Part shown: positions 17,302 to 25,316 of the stretch, in pieces | How positions within the stretch are numbered: position 1 is the first letter of the stretch | Layout of the letters: each line of letters starts with the position of its first letter | From: an uncultured Eubacteriales bacterium | GTDB lineage: Bacteria; Bacillota; Clostridia; Oscillospirales; Butyricicoccaceae | Length of the DNA stretch: 64,000 nt | NCBI GenBank assembly: GCA_910579575.1 | Contig: CAJTUM010000004.1 | Span: forward strand, 1 to 64,000 | Direction: 5' to 3' | Made by a program: the position numbers and the translations under genes | Notes under the pieces: generated by a model | Told to the model about the DNA's origin: nothing | The model's input: only the letters and a program-made list of their open reading frames with translations | Database searches by the model: none

Positions 17302-18079
17302 CCAGCTCCTCCATCCCGTAATCCAAGCCCGTCATATACAGGCCGCAGGCCGGCGCCGTGGGCCCTGCGCGCTCCCGGTCGCGAGAGGCCAGCACGGCAG
17401 GGATCTCCTCAGGAGAGATTTTGCCCAGACCGCAATAGATCAGCGTGCCTGCAATGGCCCGGGCCATATTGTATAAAAAGCCGTCGGCCCGCACGCGCAC
17501 AGCGATCAGATCCCCCTGCCGCTCCGCCCTGCAATAGAGCATTGTGCGCACTGTGCTGCGCACCGGCGTGCCCACGCTGCGCACGGCGGCGAAATCTTGC
17601 TGGCCCTCAAAATGGGGGGCCGCCTGGACCATCGCCTCAAAATCCAAAGGAGCGGGGCAAAAATAAGCCCGATTATGGTAAAAGGGGTTGCGCGTCCGGC
17701 TGTTGTGAATCAAATAGGTATATTCCTTGCTGCGGCAGTTGAACCGGGCGTCAAAATCCTCTGGGACCTCCGTCGCTCGGCTCACCGCAATATCTTCGGG
17801 CAAATAGGCGCCGACGGCCAGCGGCAGCTTATCCAAGGGAATGCCCGTCCGCATACGGCCGTTGGCCACATAGGCTCGGGCGTGGACGCCGGCGTCCGTG
17901 CGCCCCACGCCGGAGAGGACGACCTGGCAGCCTGTGGCCTTGGCCAGGGCTTCCTGCAAAACCTGCTGGATGGACAAGGCGTTGTTTTGGTATTGCCAGC
18001 CGTGGTAATTGGTTCCCAAGTAGGCCAGCCGCAAAGCGATATTTCGCTCCGGCGGCAGCTTCTTTTCTTTGGCGCTCAT
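17294..18079 (-). CDS. tRNA pseudouridine(38-40) synthase TruA
   Basis: About 261 residues. It isomerises uridines 38-40 in the tRNA anticodon arm. The catalytic Asp is in SGVGRTDAGVHARA (about residue 60), and KEYTYLIHNSRTRNPFYHNRAYF and the C-terminal RADGFLYNMARAIAGTLI are conserved TruA segments. The ATG at 18079 overlaps the ecfT stop as ATGA, so translation is coupled; the longer upstream start is rejected. Its position after ecfT is conserved in many Firmicutes. Confidence 0.95.
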   Translation of the reverse strand: MSAKEKKLPPERNIALRLAYLGTNYHGWQYQNNALSIQQVLQEALAKATGCQVVLSGVGRTDAGVHARAYVANGRMRTGIPLDKLPLAVGAYLPEDIAVSRATEVPEDFDARFNCRSKEYTYLIHNSRTRNPFYHNRAYFCPAPLDFEAMVQAAPHFEGQQDFAAVRSVGTPVRSTVRTMLYCRAERQGDLIAVRVRADGFLYNMARAIAGTLIYCGLGKISPEEIPAVLASRDRERAGPTAPACGLYMTGLDYGMEELDV

Positions 18080-18879
18080 GGCAAAATCCTCCCCGCTCCA
18101 AAGGCGCACAACGCGAAAAGAAGGGCCAGGGCAAAGGCCGCCCCGTCATTTTTGCCCATTTTCAGCTGTTTCATCCGCGTGCGGCCCTGGCCGCCCCGGT
18201 AAAGGCGGCACTCCATGGCCACCGAAAGCTCGTCCGCTCGGCGGAAGGCGGAGATAAACAGCGGCGTCAGCACAGGAACCAGGGCTTTGGCCCGGCGCAT
18301 TAAATTGCCGCTTTCAAAATCCGCCCCCCGGGCCTTCTGGGCGTTCATAATTTTATCCGTCTCCTCAATCAACGTGGGGATAAAACGCAGAGCGATGGTC
18401 ATCATCATGGCAAATTCATGGACAGGCACGCGAACTTTCATCAGCGGGCGAAGCAGGGTTTCAATGGCGTCGGTCAGCGAAACCGGCGAGGTGGAGTAGG
18501 TCAACAGCGAGGTAGAGGCCACCAACATAACGATGCGGGAGGCCATATAAGCCGCGCTTTCCAGCCCTTCTACGGTGATGCGGAGAAAATGCCACTGCCA
18601 TAAAATCTGGCCGGGTGTATAGAGCATATTGAGAACAGAAGTAAAAACAGCCAAAAAAGCGATGGGCTTCAAGCTTTTGAGCAGCATTTTGAACGGAATG
18701 CGGGAAAGCGCCGTCACGCCCGCCACAGCCAAGGCGCACAGCAGATAAGCCGCCGGACCGTGAATCAGAAACAAAACCATGATATAGGCAAAGCTGAGAA
18801 GCAGCTTGGTGCGGGCGTCCAACCGATGAACCGGGCTATCTACAGGGAAATATTGGCCCAAAGTGATATCCTTCAGCAT
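18076..18879 (-). CDS. ECF transporter transmembrane protein EcfT
   Basis: A 267-residue protein with about five membrane helices. It carries the two short coupling-helix motifs typical of EcfT: ARG in MNAQKARGADFESG and a later ECR in VAMECRLYRGGQGR. It begins LGQYFPVDSPVHRLDARTKLL, the family's amphipathic N-terminus. EcfT joins the ATPase pair to exchangeable substrate-binding S components that bring in vitamins such as riboflavin or biotin. No S component is encoded in this window. It overlaps ecfA2 by 7 bp. Confidence 0.95.
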   Translation of the reverse strand: MLKDITLGQYFPVDSPVHRLDARTKLLLSFAYIMVLFLIHGPAAYLLCALAVAGVTALSRIPFKMLLKSLKPIAFLAVFTSVLNMLYTPGQILWQWHFLRITVEGLESAAYMASRIVMLVASTSLLTYSTSPVSLTDAIETLLRPLMKVRVPVHEFAMMMTIALRFIPTLIEETDKIMNAQKARGADFESGNLMRRAKALVPVLTPLFISAFRRADELSVAMECRLYRGGQGRTRMKQLKMGKNDGAAFALALLFALCAFGAGRILP

Positions 18880-19739
18880 CCTTTCCCCTCCCTCCTGCAG
18901 CGTAGCAGCTCCTCTTTGGCTTGCTCAATGGTATAGACTCCGGCGTCGACCGGCGCCCCCAGCTCCCGCAGCCGCAAAAAGACCTGAGTGATCTGGGGCA
19001 CGTCCAGACCGGCGTCGGCCAGCTGCTGCGCCTGCGAAAAAACCTGAGGCGGCGTCCCCTCCATAAAGATTTTCCCAGCCCGCATCACTACAATGCGGCT
19101 GGCCAGCCGGGCGGCGTCCTCCATGCTGTGGGTGACAAAAATCACGGTGGCGCCCTTCTGCCGATGGTATTGCTGAATCAGCCGGAAAATCTCCTCCCGC
19201 CCCCGGGGGTCCAGCCCGGCGGCGGGCTCGTCCAGCACAAGCGCTTCCGGCTCCATAGCCAACACTCCGGCCAGAGCCGCCCGCCGCTTCTGCCCGCCGG
19301 ATAAATCGAAGGGCGATTTTTGCAGCGTTTCCTCCCCCAGACCGCAGGCCGCCAGCGATTCCACCGCCCGACGGCGGATTTCCTCCGGCGGCAGGCCCAT
19401 GTTTTTAGGGCCGAAGGAGACGTCGGCCTCCACCGTCTCTTCAAACAGCTGGTTTTCCGGGTATTGAAACACCAGCCCCACTCGGAACCGGGCCTGGCGA
19501 GTCAGAGCCTTATCTTCCCAGATATCCCGGCCCCGCAGCAGCACGCGGCCTCGGGAAGGCTTGAGCAGCCCGTTGAAATGCTGAATCAGGGTGGATTTGC
19601 CTGAGCCTGTATGGCCGATGACCGCCAAAAATTCCCCTTGTTTTACCGAAAGATTGACGCCCTCCACCGCCGCCTTTTCAAAAGGCGTGCCCGGGCTGTA
19701 AAGATAGGTCAAGTCTTCGACTCGCAGTATTTCCTCCAC
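18873..19739 (-). CDS. ECF transporter ATPase EcfA2
   Basis: About 288 residues. ABC ATPase domain with Walker A GHTGSGKSTLIQHFNGLL, Q-loop FQYPENQLFEETVEADVSFG, signature LSGGQKRRAALAG and Walker B LVLDEPAAGLDP. The tail VYTIEQAKEELLRC is the EcfA C-terminal extension. The GTG at 19739 sits 6 bases after GGAGGG and only 2 bases after the ecfA1 stop. It powers the shared ECF module together with EcfA1. Confidence 0.95.
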   Translation of the reverse strand: MEEILRVEDLTYLYSPGTPFEKAAVEGVNLSVKQGEFLAVIGHTGSGKSTLIQHFNGLLKPSRGRVLLRGRDIWEDKALTRQARFRVGLVFQYPENQLFEETVEADVSFGPKNMGLPPEEIRRRAVESLAACGLGEETLQKSPFDLSGGQKRRAALAGVLAMEPEALVLDEPAAGLDPRGREEIFRLIQQYHRQKGATVIFVTHSMEDAARLASRIVVMRAGKIFMEGTPPQVFSQAQQLADAGLDVPQITQVFLRLRELGAPVDAGVYTIEQAKEELLRCRREGKGC

Positions 19740-19741
19740 AA

Positions 19742-20590
19742 TCAGCCCTCCAAAAAAGAAATCAGCCGCCGGGCGCATTCCTCCACCGTCAGCGCGTCGA
19801 TGGGCAGATCATACCCCTCCTGATTCAATGCCTCCAGGATTTCCACCGTCTGGGGAGCGCCCAGGCCGGCGGCCCGCATTTGCTCCGTCTGAGAGAAAAT
19901 CTGTCGAGGCGGGCCGTCGGCGATCACTTTTCCGTCTTCCATTACCACCACCCGCTGAGCCTGGGCCGCCTCGTCCATATGGTGGGTAATCAGCACCACC
20001 GTAATGCCCTGCTCCTGGTGAAGCCGGCGGACGGCGGTCATCACCTCCCGCCGGCCGTTGGGGTCCAGCATGGCGGTGGGCTCGTCCAGCACGATAATTC
20101 GGGGCGCCATAGCCAGCACGCCGGCAATCGCCACCCGCTGCTTTTGGCCGCCGGACAGCATATGCGGCCCGCTGTTCTTATATTCGGCCATACCCACAGC
20201 CTCCAAGGCTTGGTCGACTCGGCGGCGAATTTCCTCTGGCGGCAAACCCAAGTTTTCTGGGGCAAAAGCCGCGTCCTCCTCCACAATAGTCGCCACAATC
20301 TGGTTGTCCGGGTTTTGAAAAACCATACCCGCCGCCTCCCGAATCTGGAAGCGCAGCTCTTCCCGGGCGGTGTCCATTCCCGCCGTCAACATCCTGCCCT
20401 GTGTGGGAATCAAAATAGCGTTGATTTGCTTGGCCAAGGTGGATTTGCCCGAGCCGTTGTGCCCCAACACCGCCACAAAGGAGCCTTGCTCAATCTCCAG
20501 GTTAAGCCCGTCCAGAGCCAGCAGGTCCGGCCGGCCTTCTCTGTGGGTATAAGCAAAGGATAACTCCTGCGCTTGAATCATCGGCTCCAC
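19742..20590 (-). CDS. ECF transporter ATPase EcfA1
   Basis: About 282 residues. ABC ATPase with Walker A GHNGSGKSTLAKQINAIL, Q-loop FQNPDNQIVATIVEEDAAFA, signature LSGGQKQRVAIAG, Walker B IIVLDEPTAMLDP and switch His in ITHHMDEA. First gene of the ecfA1-ecfA2-ecfT-truA run. The GTG reading VEPMIQAQEL is chosen because AAAGGGGG lies 8 bases upstream; the ATG three codons later (20581) is the alternative. Confidence 0.94.
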   Translation of the reverse strand: MEPMIQAQELSFAYTHREGRPDLLALDGLNLEIEQGSFVAVLGHNGSGKSTLAKQINAILIPTQGRMLTAGMDTAREELRFQIREAAGMVFQNPDNQIVATIVEEDAAFAPENLGLPPEEIRRRVDQALEAVGMAEYKNSGPHMLSGGQKQRVAIAGVLAMAPRIIVLDEPTAMLDPNGRREVMTAVRRLHQEQGITVVLITHHMDEAAQAQRVVVMEDGKVIADGPPRQIFSQTEQMRAAGLGAPQTVEILEALNQEGYDLPIDALTVEECARRLISFLEG

Positions 20591-20718
20591 CGCCGCCGCC
20601 CCCTTTCTTTTAATTGGATTGCATGGAATCCCAACTGAAAGCCGCCCCTTCGCTGGAAAACCGAAAAAACGCCCGCTTGGGCTTGACAGCCGCCAAAATC
20701 CAAGGGAAACGCGCGAAC

Positions 20719-21606
20719 TCAGCCTCGCGCTTGCTCGCCGCGGCTTCGCAACCAGCGGCTGGTATGGCCGCAAGGCAGGCCCAGGCCGCTTTGAGTCACG
20801 GGCAGCAGTAGCTCCCCGCTTTCAATCTCTCCGCCGAAGCGGGGCAAAAGGCTGAGCCCCAACAGATATGCGGGGGTGGAAGGCGAAATGCCGGTGGTGT
20901 AGGAATTGATCATCACAAACAGCGGGTCGTCGCTGAGCAACTGAACGCACAAATCCAAAAAGGAGGCGATATTTTCTTCAAACTTCCACACCTCGCCGGA
21001 AGGGCCTCTGCCGTAGGAGGGCGGGTCCATCACAATGGCGTCGTACCGCCGCCCCCGGCGGATTTCCCGCTGGATGAATTTCTGGCAATCGTCCACGATA
21101 TAGCGAATGGGCGCGTCTCCCAGGCCGGAAAGTCGAGCGTTTTCCTTGGCGAAGCCCACAATGCCCTTGGAAGCGTCCACATGGCAAACGGACGCGCCGG
21201 CCGCCGCCCCGGCCAGGGTAGCCCCGCCGGTGTAGGCAAAAAGATTCAGCAAACGCACGGGCTTGCTGCGCCGGCGCTCTTCCACCGTCCGGCGAATAAA
21301 ATCCCAGTTGGGCGCCTGTTCCGGAAAAACGCCAGTGTGCTTGAAACCCATAGGCCGTATTTGAAACGTCAGGTCCCCATAGCGGACGGGCCAGCTTTCC
21401 GGCAGGCTGCGGATTTCCCAACCGCCGCCCCCTTTCTCCGAGCGGCGATAAATTCCGTCCGCCCTGCTCCACAGGGGGTGCTCCCCTTGAGGCCAGACAG
21501 CCTGAGGGTCCGGTCGGATCAAAATTTGTTTTCCCCAGCGCTCCAGCCGCCGGCCGCCGCCGCAGTCTATCAGCTCATAGTCCTTCCATTTGTCTGCGCG
21601 CCACAT
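20719..21606 (-). CDS. Class I SAM-dependent rRNA methyltransferase (RlmI-like)
   Basis: A 295-residue protein with a Rossmann methyltransferase domain from about residue 110: LLNLFAYTGGATLAGAAAGA (SAM loop), CHVDASKGIVGFAKENARLSG, YIVDDCQKFI, and the catalytic-side motif VMDPPSYGRGPSG, typical of the SAM-methyltransferase-10 / RlmI group. The N-terminus lacks a full PUA domain and is a beta-rich extension. It likely methylates a 23S rRNA base, but the site is not predictable. It starts at ATG and ends about 128 bp before ecfA1 on the same strand. Confidence 0.85.
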   Translation of the reverse strand: MWRADKWKDYELIDCGGGRRLERWGKQILIRPDPQAVWPQGEHPLWSRADGIYRRSEKGGGGWEIRSLPESWPVRYGDLTFQIRPMGFKHTGVFPEQAPNWDFIRRTVEERRRSKPVRLLNLFAYTGGATLAGAAAGASVCHVDASKGIVGFAKENARLSGLGDAPIRYIVDDCQKFIQREIRRGRRYDAIVMDPPSYGRGPSGEVWKFEENIASFLDLCVQLLSDDPLFVMINSYTTGISPSTPAYLLGLSLLPRFGGEIESGELLLPVTQSGLGLPCGHTSRWLRSRGEQARG

Positions 21607-21808
21607 CGCCGCTCCCCCTTCGTCTCCGTCCGTCGCGGGCCGGATTTTGCCTGTTTTCCCCTGCCCGCAGTCAACCTATTTTATCATTCGCCGCCCGGTT
21701 CGTCAATGAACTGCTTGTAAAAGTCTGCTTGCAAAACCCCCGGCCCTCGTGATATACTGCTCATGAAACGACGCGCCTGCCCTTTTGCCGGCATGAAAGG
21801 ATCACACT

Positions 21809-22216
21809 ATGGACGAGAAAAAGATTTCTGTGCTGACCTGCGACGACAGCGCCTTTGTGCGCATGATGGTCAAGGATATCCTGGAAAAAAGCGATTTCGA
21901 TTGCATCGGCGAAGCGACCAACGGCATACAGGCCGTGGAAGCTTTTCAGCGCCTAAAGCCGGACGTAATGCTATTGGACATTGTGATGCCAGAGATGGAC
22001 GGCCTGGAAGCCGCTCGGCAGATTCTGGATCAGAGCCCCGGCTTTCCCATTGTGGTGATGTCGGAACGCACCACCGCTTCCTTAATTGCCGAGGCCGTCA
22101 AGCTTGGCGCCCGCGGCTTTGTGACAAAGCCCTTCTCCCCCCAAACCCTATTGAAGGAACTCCGGCAGGCTTTGACCTCCCGCGAGGAGCAAGAAAGCCC
22201 AAGGCCAAGCGTTTGA
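21809..22216 (+). CDS. Stand-alone CheY-like response regulator
   Basis: A 135-residue single receiver domain with nothing attached. It shows the acidic pair CDDS (about residues 12-15), the phospho-acceptor Asp in VMLLDIVMPEMDG (near residue 57), a Ser in the Thr/Ser switch position (VVMSERT) and the conserved Lys in FVTKPFS. It resembles CheY or the receiver half of CheB. No chemotaxis genes are nearby. It has its own AAAGGA site and is followed by a strong terminator, so it is transcribed alone. Confidence 0.9.
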   Translation: MDEKKISVLTCDDSAFVRMMVKDILEKSDFDCIGEATNGIQAVEAFQRLKPDVMLLDIVMPEMDGLEAARQILDQSPGFPIVVMSERTTASLIAEAVKLGARGFVTKPFSPQTLLKELRQALTSREEQESPRPSV

Positions 22217-22231
22217 CAATCGGCAGACGCT

Positions 22232-22264
22232 AAAACCCCCGGCGCGGCGCGCCGGGGGTTTTTC
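22232..22264. terminator. Terminator between receiver gene and pduL
   Basis: Ten-base-pair GC stem (CCCCCGGCGC/GCGCCGGGGG) with a 3-base loop, followed by TTTTT on the plus strand and preceded by AAAA, so it can serve both converging genes. Confidence 0.9.
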
Positions 22265-22277
22265 GCTAACATGAGGC

Positions 22278-22844
22278 TTATTTGAGGATTTCGCCCTCTA
22301 CCTCGCCGGCAATACCGGCGGCGTTGGCCTCGTCGGTGTCGATGTGCATCCGCAGCTGGAATTTTTCAGAAACCCGCACCACGGTTTCGTTGAATACCAC
22401 AGAGCGCTCGCCCTTGGTTTTCACGCTGACCACGTCCTTATCCTTCAAGCCCAGCTCGGCGGCGTCGGCGGGAGTCATGTGGATATGGCGCTTGGCGGCG
22501 ATCACGCCGCAGAGAATGGTCACTTCGCCGGCAGGACCTACCAGCTTGACGCTGGGGGAGCCCTCAATGTCGCCGCTTTCCCGAACGGGAACCTGCAACC
22601 CCAGAGCGCGAGCGTCTGTAAAGGAAACCTCCACCTGGGCGGCGGCCCGCTCAGGCCCCAGAATGCTCATATTCAGGGCGCCCTTGGGGCCCTCTACCTT
22701 CACCTTTTCGTTGCAGGCGAACTGCCCGGGCTGACTCAGCTCCTTCTTGGAGGTCAGCTGATATCCCTCGCCGAATAGAATATCCACGTCCTTACGGCTC
22801 AGATGCAGATGTCTTGCAGATGTTTCGATGATTACATTGGCCAT
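22278..22844 (-). CDS. Phosphate propanoyltransferase PduL
   Basis: A 188-residue protein of the PduL family, which swaps CoA and phosphate on acetyl or propanoyl groups. The two metal-binding motifs are visible: SARHLHLSRKDVDILFG near residue 12 and AAKRHIHMTPADAAELG near residue 120. No encapsulation peptide extends the N-terminus and no microcompartment shell gene is near, so it probably serves as a housekeeping phosphotransacetylase in acetate formation. The ATG follows AAGGAG. Confidence 0.95.
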   Translation of the reverse strand: MANVIIETSARHLHLSRKDVDILFGEGYQLTSKKELSQPGQFACNEKVKVEGPKGALNMSILGPERAAAQVEVSFTDARALGLQVPVRESGDIEGSPSVKLVGPAGEVTILCGVIAAKRHIHMTPADAAELGLKDKDVVSVKTKGERSVVFNETVVRVSEKFQLRMHIDTDEANAAGIAGEVEGEILK

Positions 22845-22954
22845 TGTCTTCTATCTCCTTCATGATCCATTTTATGTTTGGCGCCCTTTCGAGCCCTCTT
22901 CCTTAATAACTTACCATATTTCTCACCTTTCCGCAACGCAAACCGCTGAAAAAA

Positions 22955-22983
22955 TTGACGAGGTTTTGCCGATGTGATATAGT
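22955..22983 (+). promoter_or_regulatory. Sigma-A promoter of the 23.0-kb membrane-protein gene
   Basis: TTGACG, 17-base spacer, TATAGT, 43 bases before the ATG at 23027. Confidence 0.8.
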
Positions 22984-23026
22984 CGACACAGCCGAAAAGA
23001 CCCGATTGTTTAGGAGGTATGAGAGG

Positions 23027-24283
23027 ATGAAAACAAAATTTGCAGCTCTTGCGCTGGTTTTGGCTTGGATTTTGCTGCCGGCCGCATACGCCAGGCAGGC
23101 CAGAGAGCCCCAGCCGCCCGTTCAAGAGCCGGATACCGACGCGCGGACTCAGACCCGGGTCATTGGGGAAAATCAGAAAATCGTCTACCGTTTCCATTCG
23201 GAGGTCCTCCATTCCTGGGACGATTCTACAATCACCCTGGCTTTTTTCGACAAAGAGGCGGAGGAATTTGACCAGGCGGACAACTGGTGTACTTCCTGGA
23301 TCGGCAAGGCGCCCAGCCTGGGGCAATCCTACAACGCCTTTTCCGTCCAGCAAAGGCCCGGCGCCCCCGAAGAGAGCGCCTGGAAAAAGCCTTTCTGGGA
23401 TTCCCCGCCCAAGTGGACGATGTGGAAGCCCTATGGCGACATGGAGGACGTGGGCGCCGCCGATATGGTTCTGACTTTCTCCCGAAAGGGGAAAAACGTC
23501 CAGGCCGTTCTGGAAATTGACGGAATGACGGCCTGGAAAGGGCGACAGAGCGTGGGCAACCTGACCAACGACCAGATTTATCTGTATCTGTCCGTCAAAA
23601 ACCGGACGCTGTCCAACATCGAGTTTCAGGATCTGGGCGGCGCGGGCTGGCTTCCTTCCCTTTGGGGCCGCCTGCTGCTAACGGCGGCGGTTTTGGTCGG
23701 AAGCTATTTTCTGCATCTTCTGGCCAAAAAAGTCGGGTATAAACTGTTTGTCACAGACGATATCGCCGCTCTGCTGGCTGCAGGGCTGTTTGCCTGCGGT
23801 TTCATCCTGTTCCTGCTGTTCTATGGCCGTAGCCATCCCAACATTCTGTCCGTCGTTTCCTTGGGCTGTCTTTCCTTCCTCTTGGCCGCCGGCGGGCCGG
23901 GCTTTTGGATCCCGGCTGTGATATTCGGCCTGATAACGGCCGTCTGCGCGGTTTCCCTGCTGTGGCTGGCCCATGAAGACCTGTGCAATCCGGCGGTTTA
24001 TCTGCTGGGCGCCGTCCCTCTGGGCTTCTGCCACGATATTTGGATCGCCGCCGTCGCCTATATCATTTTTCAGTCTTTAGGGCAAATTTTCCAGCTCATT
24101 CTGGCCATTTTAGCCATTGTGGTCCTCTATTTCCTCGGAAGAACGCTGAATGAAATGAACAAAAAACCCCATATCGAACGAACCGTCGTCACCCGTATCT
24201 ACAATGCCGATGGAAACCTGGTAGACGCCAAATATGACGTGGACTATGTGGAGCTTCCAGAAGAGAAGCGCAAACCGAAATAA
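23027..24283 (+). CDS. Exported multi-helix membrane protein of unknown function
   Basis: A 418-residue protein. A signal peptide (1-22) is followed by an outside domain of about 185 residues rich in Trp (SWDDSTITLAFFDKEAEEF, KPFWDSPPKWTMWKP), then about seven membrane helices from residue 210 to 375 and a charged cytoplasmic tail that reads VTRIYNADGNLVDAKYDVDY and ends in basic residues. A 15-base leader with AGGAGG places the start. It is divergent from pduL and has its own promoter. A GC-rich stem-loop follows near 24305-24341. I do not recognise the family. Confidence 0.75.
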   Translation: MKTKFAALALVLAWILLPAAYARQAREPQPPVQEPDTDARTQTRVIGENQKIVYRFHSEVLHSWDDSTITLAFFDKEAEEFDQADNWCTSWIGKAPSLGQSYNAFSVQQRPGAPEESAWKKPFWDSPPKWTMWKPYGDMEDVGAADMVLTFSRKGKNVQAVLEIDGMTAWKGRQSVGNLTNDQIYLYLSVKNRTLSNIEFQDLGGAGWLPSLWGRLLLTAAVLVGSYFLHLLAKKVGYKLFVTDDIAALLAAGLFACGFILFLLFYGRSHPNILSVVSLGCLSFLLAAGGPGFWIPAVIFGLITAVCAVSLLWLAHEDLCNPAVYLLGAVPLGFCHDIWIAAVAYIIFQSLGQIFQLILAILAIVVLYFLGRTLNEMNKKPHIERTVVTRIYNADGNLVDAKYDVDYVELPEEKRKPK

Positions 24284-24383
24284 AGCGGAATCTTTTGCCT
24301 CAAAAAAAGCGGCGGCGACGGCGAACGCAGTCGCCGCTTTCTGCCAAACCGTCGCTCGTCGATGGGTCCCGACAAAATCATAC

Positions 24384-24412
24384 TTTACAAAGCCTATTTC
24401 GCGCATTATACT
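24384..24412 (+). promoter_or_regulatory. Sigma-A promoter of the XRE regulator
   Basis: TTTACA, 17-base spacer, TATACT, about 47 bases before the ATG at 24459. The AT-rich partial palindrome over the -10 region could be the operator. Confidence 0.75.
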
Positions 24413-24458
24413 ATAGTTGATACCCATTTTGAAATTTTTATTGCAAGGTGGAGGCCAA

Positions 24459-25169
24459 ATGGTTACTGATTTCCCGCGGACCCTTTCCCTGCTGCGGCAG
24501 GACAAGAAGATCAGCCAAAAAAAGGCTGCTCAAGCCCTGGGCGTTTCTCAGGCGCTGCTGTCTCATTATGAAAACGGCGTCCGGGAACCGGGGCTCAGCT
24601 TCGTCGTACGGGCCGCGGATTTTTATGGCGTGTCCTGCGATTATCTGCTGGGGCGCACGATGTCCAAGGAAGGCGCTTCCATCTCTGCGGATGAACTGGC
24701 GGACCTTTCTGAGGAAAAAGACAATGTGCTGCGGGGCAGCGCCGCCGCCCTGCTGCAAAAAAAGCTGTTGGTCAATTCCGCCGGCATCCTGCTGGATATT
24801 CTGGGCAAAGTGGGGGACCGGGGGCTTATCCGGGATTTTTCCGGCTATCTCTCCGCCGCTCTTTACAAAGCCTATCGCCACCTTTATCTCATTTCCGGCG
24901 AATATGCGGACGCCATGTTCCCAGCGCCGGCCAACCTGTTTTCCGATTTGTGCGACGCCGAAATGAAACTGCGTGAATACCGGCTGCGGGCGCGGGCCTC
25001 GGCCAACGGCAAAAGCAAAGAGCCTTTGCAATTCCCGGACCTTTCCATCGACGGCCTGTCCGCCGCTTATCCCCAGCTGGCGCCGGCCCTGCTCTCCCTG
25101 CTGCACGGAACCTCGTCTTCGCTGGAAAAGCTGGCCGTTTCTGATGGAGAGGAGCGCGCCAACCGATAA
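24459..25169 (+). CDS. XRE-family regulator with helical C-terminal domain
   Basis: A 236-residue protein. An XRE helix-turn-helix (about 8-62: SQKKAAQALGVSQALLSHYENGVREP, then DYLLGRT) is followed by a 160-residue helical region with no enzyme motif, likely for dimerisation or ligand sensing. The ATG follows AAGGTGGAGG. The gene has its own promoter and terminator. Neighbours give no hint of its target. The pattern resembles core clostridial XRE regulators of unknown regulon. Confidence 0.88.
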   Translation: MVTDFPRTLSLLRQDKKISQKKAAQALGVSQALLSHYENGVREPGLSFVVRAADFYGVSCDYLLGRTMSKEGASISADELADLSEEKDNVLRGSAAALLQKKLLVNSAGILLDILGKVGDRGLIRDFSGYLSAALYKAYRHLYLISGEYADAMFPAPANLFSDLCDAEMKLREYRLRARASANGKSKEPLQFPDLSIDGLSAAYPQLAPALLSLLHGTSSSLEKLAVSDGEERANR

Positions 25170-25276
25170 CGATTGCTCCTCCGCTGGCAACAGAATGCAG
25201 TTACAGAGTCCATTCGAAACCTCCAGCGGCCAAGCGTTTGGCCTTCTTACTGATCGCCTTGCTTTTTCGCATAAAC

Positions 25277-25314
25277 AGGCCCTGGCTTTTAAACAAAAAG
25301 CCAGGGCCTTTTTA
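25277..25314. terminator. Bidirectional terminator
   Basis: Stem AGGCCCTGGCTTTT / AAAAGCCAGGGCCT with a 5-base loop, then TTTTT. It serves the XRE gene on the plus strand, and the convergent SLH-GH18 gene whose stop is at its right edge. Confidence 0.85.
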
Positions 25315-25316
25315 TG